Of a DNA stretch of 64,000 nt, positions 1 through 7,825 are shown piece by piece (within the stretch, counting starts at the first letter, position 1; each line of letters starts with the position of its first letter). The notes below the pieces were generated by a model. The model was not told the origin of the DNA, ran no database searches, and was given only the letters and a program-made list of their open reading frames with translations. The translations under genes and the position numbers were made by a program. This DNA is from Latilactobacillus sakei. Its GTDB lineage: Bacteria; Bacillota; Bacilli; Lactobacillales; Lactobacillaceae. The stretch is from the NCBI GenBank assembly GCA_002953655.1, contig CP025839.1, forward strand, positions 868,001-932,000, written 5' to 3'.

Positions 1-276
1 GCTTTAGCTCAGATTTCCAAGCAAGTTGGTCAACCCGACGAACTTGTCTTTCAGATTACACCGCAATCAATTACAGTGACTAAGGCTGAAAAGCAAGTAT
101 ATACTGAACGATTCTTATGGTTTTTCTTGCCTCGAGAACGAACAAATTATCAGATGACATTAGCAGTAGAAGTTGCGGTCAAGTTACTCGATCTTCAAGC
201 AATTCCGTTTCATGAGCAACGTGTACAGGCGCCCGATAATATGCCACTGCCAAAACTTAAATTTAAAAGGGAATAG
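1..276 (+). CDS. DUF4312-like protein, C-terminal part (5' end outside window)
   Basis: The frame is open from the first base to a TAA at 274-276, giving 91 visible residues; an internal GTG at 76 is probably not the true start because the upstream codons are sensible protein. No membrane segment is visible. Identification rests mainly on context: 11 bases downstream begins a DUF4311 protein followed by a DUF4310 protein, and in Enterococcus, Salmonella and others these follow a small DUF4312 protein. Function is unknown in the family. The fragment could instead be another small protein of the same operon. Confidence 0.6.
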   Translation, partial: ALAQISKQVGQPDELVFQITPQSITVTKAEKQVYTERFLWFFLPRERTNYQMTLAVEVAVKLLDLQAIPFHEQRVQAPDNMPLPKLKFKRE

Positions 277-287
277 GAGGCTGTAAA

Positions 288-1067
288 ATGACAATCATCA
301 TAATTTTAATGAAATCTATTCTAATTGGTGGCTTGGTTGGTTTTGCTGCCGGAATGGGTGCCGCACGAATGTTCAACGCACCGACAGTACAAGCCTTGGG
401 TGCTTTTAGAACGTTAGGTGAAATGAATGCTTGTGAAGGTGATCCTGCGTCACATTTCTCATTTGGACTAGGTTTTTTCTTCAATGCTTGGGCGTCAACG
501 GTTGGCGCTGGAGCATTCACGCAAGATGTGACGCACCGGGTTATTCCCAATTGGGCGGCTGCTTCATTGTTGATTAGGAATAAGAAACTAGAAGAAACGG
601 TGCATAATCCACGGAAAATGGCCATTTCAGGTGGCTTGATTGGGATTGTTGTCGTGTCCTTCTTAAATACAACTGCTTCAGCAATTCCTAAGTCATTGCA
701 AGTGACTGCTGTGAAGGTTTTAGTGCCGGCAGCTGATTTATTGATTAATATCGTCATGCCAATTATTTTCTTATTGGCAGCAATTGATGCGGGTAAACGT
801 TCTGGCCTTTGGGCAATCATTTTTGGTGGCTTATCAGCGATGATTATGGGGAATGCCGTACCAGGAATTGTTTTAGGTATTTTGATTGGTAAAGGTGTTG
901 ATGATTTAGGCTGGACTAAAACAACCAAAATGATGTTAGGCGCTATTATTTTACTGTTTATCCTTAGTGGTTTCTTTAGAGGATTTGATGTTGAAATGAT
1001 CCAGAGTTTTAAACTATCAGTACCAGATTGGTTAACAAATATGCATGGTGTATTCAAAGTTAAATAG
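288..1067 (+). CDS. DUF4311 family membrane protein
   Basis: This 259-residue hydrophobic protein starts at ATG 288 after AGGAGG. It has an N-terminal membrane segment (about residues 5-22) and further ones near 110-135, 155-180, 185-210 and 228-247. The segment CEGDPASHFSFGLGFFFNAW (about residues 47-66) is the kind of strongly conserved stretch I associate with DUF4311. The family is found with DUF4310, DUF4312 and KDG(P) enzymes and is thought, without proof, to form a transporter. The next gene starts 10 bases after its stop. Family assignment is good; transport function is inference. Confidence 0.8.
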   Translation: MTIIIILMKSILIGGLVGFAAGMGAARMFNAPTVQALGAFRTLGEMNACEGDPASHFSFGLGFFFNAWASTVGAGAFTQDVTHRVIPNWAAASLLIRNKKLEETVHNPRKMAISGGLIGIVVVSFLNTTASAIPKSLQVTAVKVLVPAADLLINIVMPIIFLLAAIDAGKRSGLWAIIFGGLSAMIMGNAVPGIVLGILIGKGVDDLGWTKTTKMMLGAIILLFILSGFFRGFDVEMIQSFKLSVPDWLTNMHGVFKVK

Positions 1068-1077
1068 GAGGTTGGCA

Positions 1078-1734
1078 ATGGACACAATTGAGATTAATAA
1101 AAAAAGCTTTTGGTATTCCGAATGGTCATTCCCAATTCTAGTTGGCTTAATGTCCGCCGGTGTTTTTGCGGGAACCCATATGTATTACCAATACGGTGTT
1201 GGGGCGTTTAATGAAGTTGCCATTGTTGCGATGCTAAAAGCGGGGATGGATGGTGGTTCTTACGGTGCTGCCGCAGCGTTTGGGGCTAGTTTCTTATTCG
1301 CGAGAATTCTAGAAGGGTCACTTGTTGGGATCTTAGATTTAGGTGGTTCAATTCTGACGGGTGTTGGAATTGGGATTCCTGCAATTTTATTGAGTATTGG
1401 TTGGAAGGCACCGATTGAAAATTTTGCTTTTGCAATTGTTATGGGCCTTTTCTTGGGGATTGTGATTGGAATCATCATTACAACCGTACGTAAATACACA
1501 ATTAATCAATCGAATGCCACTTTTGGTGCTGATGTGATGATGGGGGCCGGGAATTCATCAGGACGATTTTTAGGGCCATTAATTATCTTGAGTGCGGCCA
1601 GTGCTTCAATTCCGATTGGGATTGGGGCCACAATTGGAGCAGTAATCTTCTATCTATGGAAGAAACCAATCGCAGGTGGCGCAATTTTAGGGGCGATGAT
1701 CTTAGGTGCATTTTTCCCAATTGCTTTAAAATAG
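1078..1734 (+). CDS. DUF4310 family membrane protein
   Basis: The start is placed at ATG 1078, directly after TAGGAGGTTGGCA, rather than at an upstream in-frame ATG at 1045 that overlaps the previous gene. The product has 218 residues. Its N-terminal block (FWYSEWSFPILVGLMSAGVF, then GTHMYYQYGVGAFNEVA) matches my memory of DUF4310, and about six hydrophobic segments follow. It is the presumed partner of the DUF4311 protein in an uncharacterised membrane complex. The aldolase gene follows almost at once, which ties the complex to a 2-keto-3-deoxy sugar acid or an amino-sugar acid. Confidence 0.8.
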   Translation: MDTIEINKKSFWYSEWSFPILVGLMSAGVFAGTHMYYQYGVGAFNEVAIVAMLKAGMDGGSYGAAAAFGASFLFARILEGSLVGILDLGGSILTGVGIGIPAILLSIGWKAPIENFAFAIVMGLFLGIVIGIIITTVRKYTINQSNATFGADVMMGAGNSSGRFLGPLIILSAASASIPIGIGATIGAVIFYLWKKPIAGGAILGAMILGAFFPIALK

Positions 1735-1752
1735 ATGAAAAGAGGAAAAATA

Positions 1753-2496
1753 ATGACTTTACAACCACAATTTTACAAGGACCGCGTTTGTTTAAACGTG
1801 TTAGCTAATTCTGTTGAGAATGCACAAGATTGTTATGAAGCAGCAAAAGGAAATATTGTTTTAGGGGTACTCTCTAAAAATTATGCGACAGATGAAGCCG
1901 CCATTACGGATATGAAACGTTATCAGGCAGCAACTAATAATGCACTATCGGTTGGCTTGGGAGCAGGAGATCCTAATCAAAGTACGATGGTCACGCGCTT
2001 AGTTGGTACGTTACAACCACAACACGTTAATCAAGTTTTTACAGGTGTTGGGGCTTCAAGACAAGCATTGGGTCAGACCGAAACGTTCATTAATGGCTTA
2101 GTATCGCCAACTGGTCGGGTTGGTTTTGTCAATATTGCAACGGGTCCTTTAAGTAGTCGTAGCTCACAGGCAGTGGTTCCAATTGAAACGGCAATCGCAC
2201 TTCTGAAGGATATGGGGGGAAGTTCAATTAAATTTTTCCCTATGAAGGGCCTAGCTTGCAAGGCAGAATATGAAGTAATTGCTAAAGCATGTTCTGATAA
2301 TGATTTTAGTCTAGAACCTACTGGTGGAATTGATTTAGATAACTTTGAAGAAATTCTACAGATTGCGTTAGACGCAGGCGTGAAAAAGGTGATTCCACAC
2401 ATTTATAGTTCGATCATCGATCAAACGACAGGGGATACACGACCATCTGATGTGGCACGCTTATTTGAAATCGTTCAACGCTTAGTAATAGCATAA
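1753..2496 (+). CDS. KDGP aldolase family protein (DgaF-like)
   Basis: ATG 1753 is preferred to ATG 1735 because AAGAGG lies just upstream of it; the product is then 247 residues. The sequence (start MTLQPQFYKDRVCLNVLAN, later GGSSIKFFPMKGL with a lysine suited to a Schiff base, then EPTGGIDLDNF) fits the KDGP_aldolase family. Its best-known member, DgaF, cleaves 2-keto-3-deoxygluconate-6-phosphate to pyruvate and glyceraldehyde-3-phosphate in D-glucosaminate catabolism. It is the last gene of the DUF4312-4311-4310 operon. It is unrelated in sequence to the classical KDPG aldolase at 3255-3893, so the window has two aldolases for this type of substrate. Confidence 0.8.
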   Translation: MTLQPQFYKDRVCLNVLANSVENAQDCYEAAKGNIVLGVLSKNYATDEAAITDMKRYQAATNNALSVGLGAGDPNQSTMVTRLVGTLQPQHVNQVFTGVGASRQALGQTETFINGLVSPTGRVGFVNIATGPLSSRSSQAVVPIETAIALLKDMGGSSIKFFPMKGLACKAEYEVIAKACSDNDFSLEPTGGIDLDNFEEILQIALDAGVKKVIPHIYSSIIDQTTGDTRPSDVARLFEIVQRLVIA

Positions 2497-2502
2497 AAAA
2501 AG

Positions 2503-2540
2503 AGTACGCCTAAAAAAATTTAGGCGTACTTTATTTATGG
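2503..2540 (+). terminator. Rho-independent terminator after KDGP aldolase
   Basis: AGTACGCCTA pairs with TAGGCGTACT (2503-2512 with 2521-2530), followed by a T-rich stretch. It closes the first operon, 10 bases before the phosphatase gene. Confidence 0.85.
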
Positions 2541-2550
2541 TGGAGGGAAA

Positions 2551-3192
2551 ATGAAAACAGTAGACATTTATTTTGTACGACATGGGCAAACATACTTTAA
2601 TTTAATGCATAAAATGCAAGGTTGGTCAGATTCACCCTTAACGGCAGAAGGAGTTGATTGTGTAACCACTACAGGGCAGTCTTTAAAAACGATTGATTTT
2701 GATGCTGTATATAGTTCAGATTTGAAACGAGCTCTGGATACAGCAATCATTATTTGTCAGCAAAGCAAACATGAATTACCTAAGATTCAGCAGTTACCAA
2801 CTCTTCGGGAAGTATTTTTCGGCGGCTTTGAAGGTTTAAATAACTTAGAAACTTGGGCGATTGTTGGAAAACCACTGGGTTGTAAAACTCAGGCTGAGAT
2901 TATTGAGCGATATTCAATCGATATTGCCCGAGATGTGATGCATCAAGCAGATCCGTTTGGTTATGCAGAAGATGCAGCCGCATTTTGGTCACGTTTTGAA
3001 AGTGCTCGGCAAATATTACTGAGTGAAAACAGGAATCATGCTAGAATATTAGTGGTTACGCACGGGACATTTTTAAAAATGTTGCTATTGAAATATTTTG
3101 GCGATGTTATTTCAATTGAATCGGCTTTTCCAGAAAATGGTAGTGTGACGAAAATCAGAATTAGTCATGAAAAGATGGTATTATTAAAATAA
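2551..3192 (+). CDS. Histidine phosphatase family protein
   Basis: This 213-residue protein has the phosphoglycerate-mutase-like phosphatase core. The catalytic RHG motif is in YFVRHGQT (His11), an acidic residue is in LREVFFGGFEG (about Glu87), and the second catalytic His is in VVTHGTF (about His171). TGGAGGG lies before ATG 2551. The gene stands alone between two terminators, so its link to the sugar-acid genes is only positional. The substrate cannot be told from sequence; sugar-phosphate or nucleotide phosphatase activity is plausible. Confidence 0.85.
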   Translation: MKTVDIYFVRHGQTYFNLMHKMQGWSDSPLTAEGVDCVTTTGQSLKTIDFDAVYSSDLKRALDTAIIICQQSKHELPKIQQLPTLREVFFGGFEGLNNLETWAIVGKPLGCKTQAEIIERYSIDIARDVMHQADPFGYAEDAAAFWSRFESARQILLSENRNHARILVVTHGTFLKMLLLKYFGDVISIESAFPENGSVTKIRISHEKMVLLK

Positions 3193-3201
3193 CCCTAAAA
3201 A

Positions 3202-3245
3202 AGGCGCTCCAGACAAAGATTTATTTGTCCGGAGCGCCTCATATT
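3202..3245. terminator. Bidirectional terminator
   Basis: AGGCGCTCCAGACAAA pairs with TTTGTCCGGAGCGCCT (one mismatch). On the minus strand it is followed by a T tract, so it best serves the convergent aldolase gene; it can also stop the phosphatase transcript. Confidence 0.8.
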
Positions 3246-3254
3246 GTTTAATTT

Positions 3255-3893
3255 TTAAGCATGCATAATTCTTTCGAATTCTGCATGGTATGCTTTGGCA
3301 TTTTCAGTTACTTTGGCAAAATCACCTTTTTCAGCAGGGCCAACAAGGTTCCCACCAGCACCAACGACGACTACGCCTTTAGCAAACCAGTCTTTCATAT
3401 TTTCTAAGTTAACACCGCCAGTTGGCATGATGTTGACATATGGGAATGGGGCTTTAACAGCTGAGATGAAGCCTTGGCCAACAACACTACCAGGGAAGAC
3501 TTTCACGATATCAGAACCAAATGACATTGCTGTTTGGATTTCAGTAATTGTCATGCAGCCTGGCATATAAGGGATTTGGTAGAGGTTACACATTTTAGCA
3601 ACTTCTTCGTTGAAGGAAGGGCTTACAATGAATTCCGCACCAGCCATGATTGCGATCCGAGCTGTAATTGGTTCTAAAACAGTACCGGCACCGATACAAA
3701 CTTCAGGGTCATCCTTGAATTCTTGTTTCAATTCAGCGATAATTTTATCAGCTTCTGGGGCAGTGAATGTTAATTCGATACCTTTAACGCCACCGACGAT
3801 ACATGCCTTGGCTGCTTGATAGGCTTCGTCCTTAGAAGCACCACGAACAACAGCTACCACACCAGTGTTTTTAACCTTTTGAAGAATATCCAT
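3255..3893 (-). CDS. eda: KDPG/KHG aldolase
   Basis: It cleaves 2-keto-3-deoxy-6-phosphogluconate to pyruvate and glyceraldehyde-3-phosphate, the final step of the galacturonate and unsaturated-uronate routes. Seen: GVVAVVRG near the N-terminus, GIELTFT (Glu40), and IVKVFPGS with the Schiff-base Lys131. The start is put at the ATG giving MDILQKVKN (212 residues) because the family usually has about ten residues before the GVVAVVR strand; an upstream ATG at 3923 adds ten residues and has no better ribosome site. It is divergent from an IclR regulator that probably controls it. Confidence 0.9.
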   Translation of the reverse strand: MDILQKVKNTGVVAVVRGASKDEAYQAAKACIVGGVKGIELTFTAPEADKIIAELKQEFKDDPEVCIGAGTVLEPITARIAIMAGAEFIVSPSFNEEVAKMCNLYQIPYMPGCMTITEIQTAMSFGSDIVKVFPGSVVGQGFISAVKAPFPYVNIMPTGGVNLENMKDWFAKGVVVVGAGGNLVGPAEKGDFAKVTENAKAYHAEFERIMHA

Positions 3894-3939
3894 TTTTTGC
3901 AAAAAAATCAGCTCCATTTCCATATAATAAATTTACTTT

Positions 3940-3972
3940 TTGATAAAGAAACTATATAATAGTTATATTATA
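3940..3972. promoter_or_regulatory. Promoter with embedded palindrome between eda and the IclR gene
   Basis: A 15-bp perfect palindrome AACTATATAATAGTT (3950-3964) sits between a possible -35 TTGATA (3940-3945) and an AT-rich -10 region (about 3963-3969) reading towards the IclR gene. Its placement suits an IclR operator controlling both divergent genes. A weak cre-like TGAAAGCGTTATAA (minus strand, about 3970-3983) lies beside it. Confidence 0.5.
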
Positions 3973-4010
3973 ACGCTTTCATTCTAGAAAACAAGTAGGA
4001 GATTGTAAAA

Positions 4011-4766
4011 ATGACAGAAACAAAATCGTATGGCACCGTCTTAATTAAGGCCAAACAAATTCTAGATTATTTAATGGATCAGCCGGCAGGGCAGACATTA
4101 AAAGAAATTAGTGATGGCTTACAAAGTACTAAATCAACCACTTTAAAAGTGCTCGCAACAATGTGTGAGTTGAATTTGTTGTGGCGCTCAGAAAATGATA
4201 AACGTTATTTTTTGGGATCGGAATTGATTGGTTACGGGCAAAAAGCATTGTCTGAGTTTGATATTAAGAATGTTGCGGTCCCATACCTACAAGAATTGCG
4301 CGATGAAACTGGTGAAACAGTCCATCTGGGCATTCATGCCGGTGATTTTGTTGTTTTCTTGGAAAAACTAGAAAGTCCCCGCAGCGTTAACTTGAAATCA
4401 AAAGTTGGGGGGAAGCTAAACCTCTTTAGTTCGGCCATGGGCAAGGCCTTTTTGGCGACAATGCCGGATGAACAAGTAACGGCTTATTTGAATCGGGTGG
4501 CGTTAACTGCACTCACAACGCATACGATTACCGATCCAAACGAGCTCCAAAGGCAGATTAACCAGGTTAAAGAACGCCATTATTCAATTGACGATCGTGA
4601 AAATGAAGAAGAAGTTTTCTGTGTGGGTGCCGTTTTGGAAAAGCACAATCGTGTTTTTGGGGCATTTAGTGTCAGCACACCGGATTATCGGTTAGATGCC
4701 AAACGGAAAAAGGCGATTACCACAGCGGTTTTGAAAACGAAAGAAATGATTGAAAGACATCTTTAA
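4011..4766 (+). CDS. IclR family transcriptional regulator (KdgR-like)
   Basis: The 251-residue protein has an N-terminal winged helix (about residues 8-65, with SDGLQSTKSTTLKVLATMCELNLLWR) and a C-terminal IclR effector domain (about 75-250, with GETVHLGIHAGDFVVFLEK and SSAMGKAFLATMP). ATG 4011 follows TAGGAG. IclR proteins of the KdgR group respond to 2-keto-3-deoxygluconate or related acids. Divergence from the KDPG aldolase gene, with a palindrome between them, supports that role here. The effector is inferred. Confidence 0.87.
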   Translation: MTETKSYGTVLIKAKQILDYLMDQPAGQTLKEISDGLQSTKSTTLKVLATMCELNLLWRSENDKRYFLGSELIGYGQKALSEFDIKNVAVPYLQELRDETGETVHLGIHAGDFVVFLEKLESPRSVNLKSKVGGKLNLFSSAMGKAFLATMPDEQVTAYLNRVALTALTTHTITDPNELQRQINQVKERHYSIDDRENEEEVFCVGAVLEKHNRVFGAFSVSTPDYRLDAKRKKAITTAVLKTKEMIERHL

Positions 4767-4770
4767 AAAA

Positions 4771-4799
4771 AGAATCCTAATTAGGATTCTTTTTTTTAT
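4771..4799. terminator. Bidirectional terminator
   Basis: AGAATCCTAATTAGGATTCT (4772-4791) is a perfect hairpin flanked by A and T tracts on both sides, placed between convergent genes. Confidence 0.85.
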
Positions 4800-5035
4800 T
4801 GATTTTCTGAAATTTTAGAGAGACTAGTAAACAGTTTCTGCTTATCATCATCTTTAAAATAACTAAATTGATTTGCTTCAAGTTGATTAAATTGTGATGT
4901 TAAGTAATATGCTTGTAAGAACAAGGTCAGATGATCTTTAGCAATCCTTTGGTTGTCTGTAGCGTCAGATTGAAAGTTATTAATAACAGCATATGCGAAT
5001 TTTTCAGGATCAATTTCTAATTTCTCATTTTTCAT
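4796..5035 (-). CDS. Small hypothetical protein, family of four in this window
   Basis: The 79-residue acidic, probably helical and soluble protein begins MKNEKLEIDPEKFAYAVINN and contains LTLFLQAYYLTSQFNQLEAN. It is clearly related to the small proteins at 32878-33111, 33304-33540 and 34812-35069. Shared features are (K/E)IDPxxFA near the N-terminus, a lysine-containing linker, a LxxYLxAYYLxxxFNxxE helix and a short variable tail. AGGAG precedes the ATG. It lies 24 bases downstream of the GH105 gene and is almost surely co-transcribed with it. I do not recognise a characterised family. A small regulatory or scaffolding partner of sugar-catabolic enzymes is one guess. Confidence 0.75.
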   Translation of the reverse strand: MKNEKLEIDPEKFAYAVINNFQSDATDNQRIAKDHLTLFLQAYYLTSQFNQLEANQFSYFKDDDKQKLFTSLSKISENQ

Positions 5036-5059
5036 AATTATTACAGAACTCCTTTCAGT

Positions 5060-6181
5060 TTATAGGTATTGTTGCATTTCACAAATTAGTAATAAGAAGG
5101 GGCCAACCCCTTTGTGATCATTGGTAACAATTGGTTCACTCATATAATAGGCAAAAGAGCCATCTCGTTTAGATGGTCCACCAAGTCCACCTACATGAGC
5201 GATTTTGTTAACGTTAACGTAATTTTCTTTAGTAACACTGATAAATTGACGTAAGGCTTGTTTATAGCCTTCCAGTAAGAACGGTAACCAATTGTCTTTA
5301 TTAATATAGTTTAAACGAATTGATTTGGCAATAGCTGTTAGAATCATTAAGCTACCTGACGATTCTAAATAATTTAATGGTCGATCCCCTTCATCCGGAA
5401 TTTGATACCAAAGATTTGTTTTAGAATCTGCAACTTTACGTAAGGAATTTAAAAGATTATTAAGGTTATTTAGGATATCGATACGTTGTGGATTGCTTGC
5501 TGGAATGTATTCCAATACATCAACCATGGCCATTACAAACCAGCCTATACTTCGTGTCCAAAAATGTGGAGAGTGTCCATTAATAGTATTAGCCCAAGGC
5601 TGGGTCTTTTTTGCATCATAAGCATGATAACATAGACCAGTTTTTGAATCTAAGGTAACATTGTAAGCAGTAATAAATTGGTGCACAACATCAGCAAGAT
5701 CATTATCTGATTTAAATTGGCTAAGATATCGCCCATAGAATACAGATCCCATATACAGACCATCTAACCATACTTGATTGGGATAGATTTTTTTATGCCA
5801 AAAGGTCCCTTCTGGTGTCCGGGGTTGTTCTGATAACTGATTATATAATTTATCTGCAGCTTTTTTATATTTTAAATCATGCGTTTGTTCAAATAAGTCG
5901 AGCAGGATTTTTCCATTATTAATATGATCTAGATTGAATTCTGAAAAAGAGTAGCCGTCGATGTTACCATCATCGTCTAAATAGGCGTCAATATTATTCT
6001 TGATATAGTTAAAATATTTTTTATCGCCACTGGCTAAGAATATCTGGAACATTCCAGATAACATTAAGCCATCTTCATATTCCCACTTGTGTTTTAAGTT
6101 CATATTAGGTTCGCGGTTAATTAGCGTATCCCCTGCAAGTTGAATCCAGTTAGTTTGTAAATTACCATAATTATTATACAT
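5060..6181 (-). CDS. GH105 unsaturated rhamnogalacturonyl/glucuronyl hydrolase
   Basis: At 373 residues it has the usual length for YteR/YesR-type enzymes, which hydrate the double bond of unsaturated galacturonyl ends and release 4-deoxy-5-keto-uronate. Seen: (alpha/alpha)6-barrel style sequence, VWLDGLYMGSVF with the likely catalytic Asp140, HFWTRSIGWFVMAM (about 208-221) and a GGLGGPSKRDGSFAYYMSEP segment near the C-terminus. There is no signal peptide, so it acts in the cytoplasm. It follows the symporter gene by 13 bases and is followed by the small protein; the three form one operon. Confidence 0.9.
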   Translation of the reverse strand: MYNNYGNLQTNWIQLAGDTLINREPNMNLKHKWEYEDGLMLSGMFQIFLASGDKKYFNYIKNNIDAYLDDDGNIDGYSFSEFNLDHINNGKILLDLFEQTHDLKYKKAADKLYNQLSEQPRTPEGTFWHKKIYPNQVWLDGLYMGSVFYGRYLSQFKSDNDLADVVHQFITAYNVTLDSKTGLCYHAYDAKKTQPWANTINGHSPHFWTRSIGWFVMAMVDVLEYIPASNPQRIDILNNLNNLLNSLRKVADSKTNLWYQIPDEGDRPLNYLESSGSLMILTAIAKSIRLNYINKDNWLPFLLEGYKQALRQFISVTKENYVNVNKIAHVGGLGGPSKRDGSFAYYMSEPIVTNDHKGVGPFLLLICEMQQYL

Positions 6182-6194
6182 AGATTAAATCCTC

Positions 6195-7715
6195 CTAGTG
6201 ATCTATAACTTGATTATTTTCTTCGCTTGACTGGTAGCCAACGGTATTGTTACCAAAACAGTCTTCATATTTAAACCCAGTTAGTTCTTCTACAACACTA
6301 CGCGTTCTTGGGTTTACGTCTGACATTGAGCCACCTTTATGAATTCTATCAAGCTCATCTAAAATAATTTGATGTGTTTCGTGATTAAGTTTCATTTTAT
6401 GTGATGAATACATGCCCAATAATGCAAGACCGATGACACCTATTAATAAAACACCAACAATAGCATGAACAGCGGATAATGGCTGCGTGGTTGCCCCTGC
6501 TTTAAAGCCGAACTGGGAGAGAACAACTCCTAAAATAAAGACAATTGTTGCGCGAATTAATTTACCAGCCATAGTCATTGCGCCAGAGTATACACCTTCT
6601 CGTCTTCGGTTAGTCACAACTTCGTCAACGTCAGCTAAGAATGTATAAACAGTCCAAGGGATATAATATACACCACCTGTGCCAATCCCGAATACTGCGG
6701 TCACACCGACTACTAGCCATGTAAGATGTGGAATTTGAAGGAAATAAATAAGTGAATATGAAATAACTGAAAGAATAACAATTGAAAGAGCACCACTGAA
6801 TGGTTTTGTAAATCCTTTTTTGGCACAAATAACGATAAAAATAGCTGTAGAGATAAGTTGGAGAATACTACTCATACTATTTAATTCCGATACAAGAGTA
6901 GAAGGACGTTGTAACACAAACACAATAAAGTAAGTAAATGTCGCAGTAAATAACCATTCAGCACCAAATCCAAAAAGGTACATACCCATATGATGTCTAA
7001 AAGTTCTAACTCTAAAGGTCGATAAAATATCGATAAATAGTTTTTTAATAGCTTCAAATACATTTTTAACATGTTCATCGGTTACTTCTGATGCTGATTT
7101 TTCCCATGAGTTGAGATAAAGGAAAGTTAAGGCGATCACCATAATTAGGCAATAAACGGTACCAGTTGCTAAAAAGGAATAAGGAGATGATTTACCAAGA
7201 ATACCAAAAAAGATCCCTGGAAGAGCCGCACCTAAAAAGTTAGCAACCTTACCGAACATCGCTTTATAGCCAGTTAAATATGTTCGTTCATCGAAATCAG
7301 TGGTCATTTCGACAGCTAATGTTTCGTATGGAATCATAACCATGGTATAAGTTATTTCAAAGCCAACGTAGGTTAATAAATAGTAAAAGAAATCCATACC
7401 AGTAACCCATAAAGCAGGATAAATAAGCATTAAAGGAATTCCTAACAAAATAAAAAAGCGACGACGACCAAATCTTTGGCCTAATCGTGTTTGATAGAAA
7501 CCATCTGTTATGAAACCCATTAGTGGATTTAAAATAACATCTAGATAGGTTGCTATGGAGAAAATTAAGGATGCTTTAATAACTGAGAGACCACAAAATG
7601 TTGTGTAAAAGAATAATAGCCAAGCACCGGAAATTGCTAACGCACCGCTACCTAATAAATTACCACTACCGTAAGCTAATCGGGTTAAAAGTGTAATTTT
7701 ATGTTTTTTTATCAT
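6195..7715 (-). CDS. GPH-type sugar:cation symporter (MFS)
   Basis: This 506-residue protein has about 12 membrane segments and a cytoplasmic C-terminal tail. The pattern (LAYGSGNLLGSGALAISGAWLLFFYTTFCGLS; YLDVILNPLMGFITD; RFGRRRFFILLG) is that of the glycoside-pentoside-hexuronide symporters. The ATG giving MIKKHKITLL is chosen because GGAG lies 10 bases upstream; an in-frame GTG at 7724 has no room for a ribosome site. As first gene before GH105, it probably imports short unsaturated rhamnogalacturonides or galacturonides. The exact substrate is inferred. The 16-bp operator at 7742 should control it. Confidence 0.88.
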   Translation of the reverse strand: MIKKHKITLLTRLAYGSGNLLGSGALAISGAWLLFFYTTFCGLSVIKASLIFSIATYLDVILNPLMGFITDGFYQTRLGQRFGRRRFFILLGIPLMLIYPALWVTGMDFFYYLLTYVGFEITYTMVMIPYETLAVEMTTDFDERTYLTGYKAMFGKVANFLGAALPGIFFGILGKSSPYSFLATGTVYCLIMVIALTFLYLNSWEKSASEVTDEHVKNVFEAIKKLFIDILSTFRVRTFRHHMGMYLFGFGAEWLFTATFTYFIVFVLQRPSTLVSELNSMSSILQLISTAIFIVICAKKGFTKPFSGALSIVILSVISYSLIYFLQIPHLTWLVVGVTAVFGIGTGGVYYIPWTVYTFLADVDEVVTNRRREGVYSGAMTMAGKLIRATIVFILGVVLSQFGFKAGATTQPLSAVHAIVGVLLIGVIGLALLGMYSSHKMKLNHETHQIILDELDRIHKGGSMSDVNPRTRSVVEELTGFKYEDCFGNNTVGYQSSEENNQVIDH

Positions 7716-7741
7716 GAATACCACGCTCCAATCAGATAATT

Positions 7742-7757
7742 ATGTTATCGTTAACAT
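7742..7757. promoter_or_regulatory. LacI-type operator, copy 1
   Basis: ATGTTATCGTTAACAT has 6-bp arms (ATGTTA/TAACAT) around a 4-base core with central CG. It lies 27 bases before the symporter start. The same arms occur at 8689-8704. Confidence 0.65.
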
Positions 7758-7781
7758 TTACAGATAAAAGATATCACATTA

Positions 7782-7795
7782 GTTAAGCGCTTACA
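7782..7795. promoter_or_regulatory. cre-like site
   Basis: On the minus strand it reads TGTAAGCGCTTAAC, close to the catabolite-responsive consensus TGWAANCGNTNWCA. It lies upstream of the symporter-GH105 operon, consistent with CcpA repression. Confidence 0.6.
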
Positions 7796-7825
7796 AGGGT
7801 AAAGTTAAATAGTTCACATAAAAAG

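Noticed and set aside
263-1087. Long minus-strand open frame opposite the DUF4311 gene
   Set aside because: It mirrors a clear membrane-protein gene on the plus strand, has a low-complexity Ile/Pro/Lys-rich composition and no ribosome site.
5207-5218. GTTAACGTTAAC, resembling the LacI-type operators
   Set aside because: It lies inside the GH105 coding region (Val-Asn-Val-Asn codons) far from a promoter and lacks the ATGTTA/TAACAT arms.
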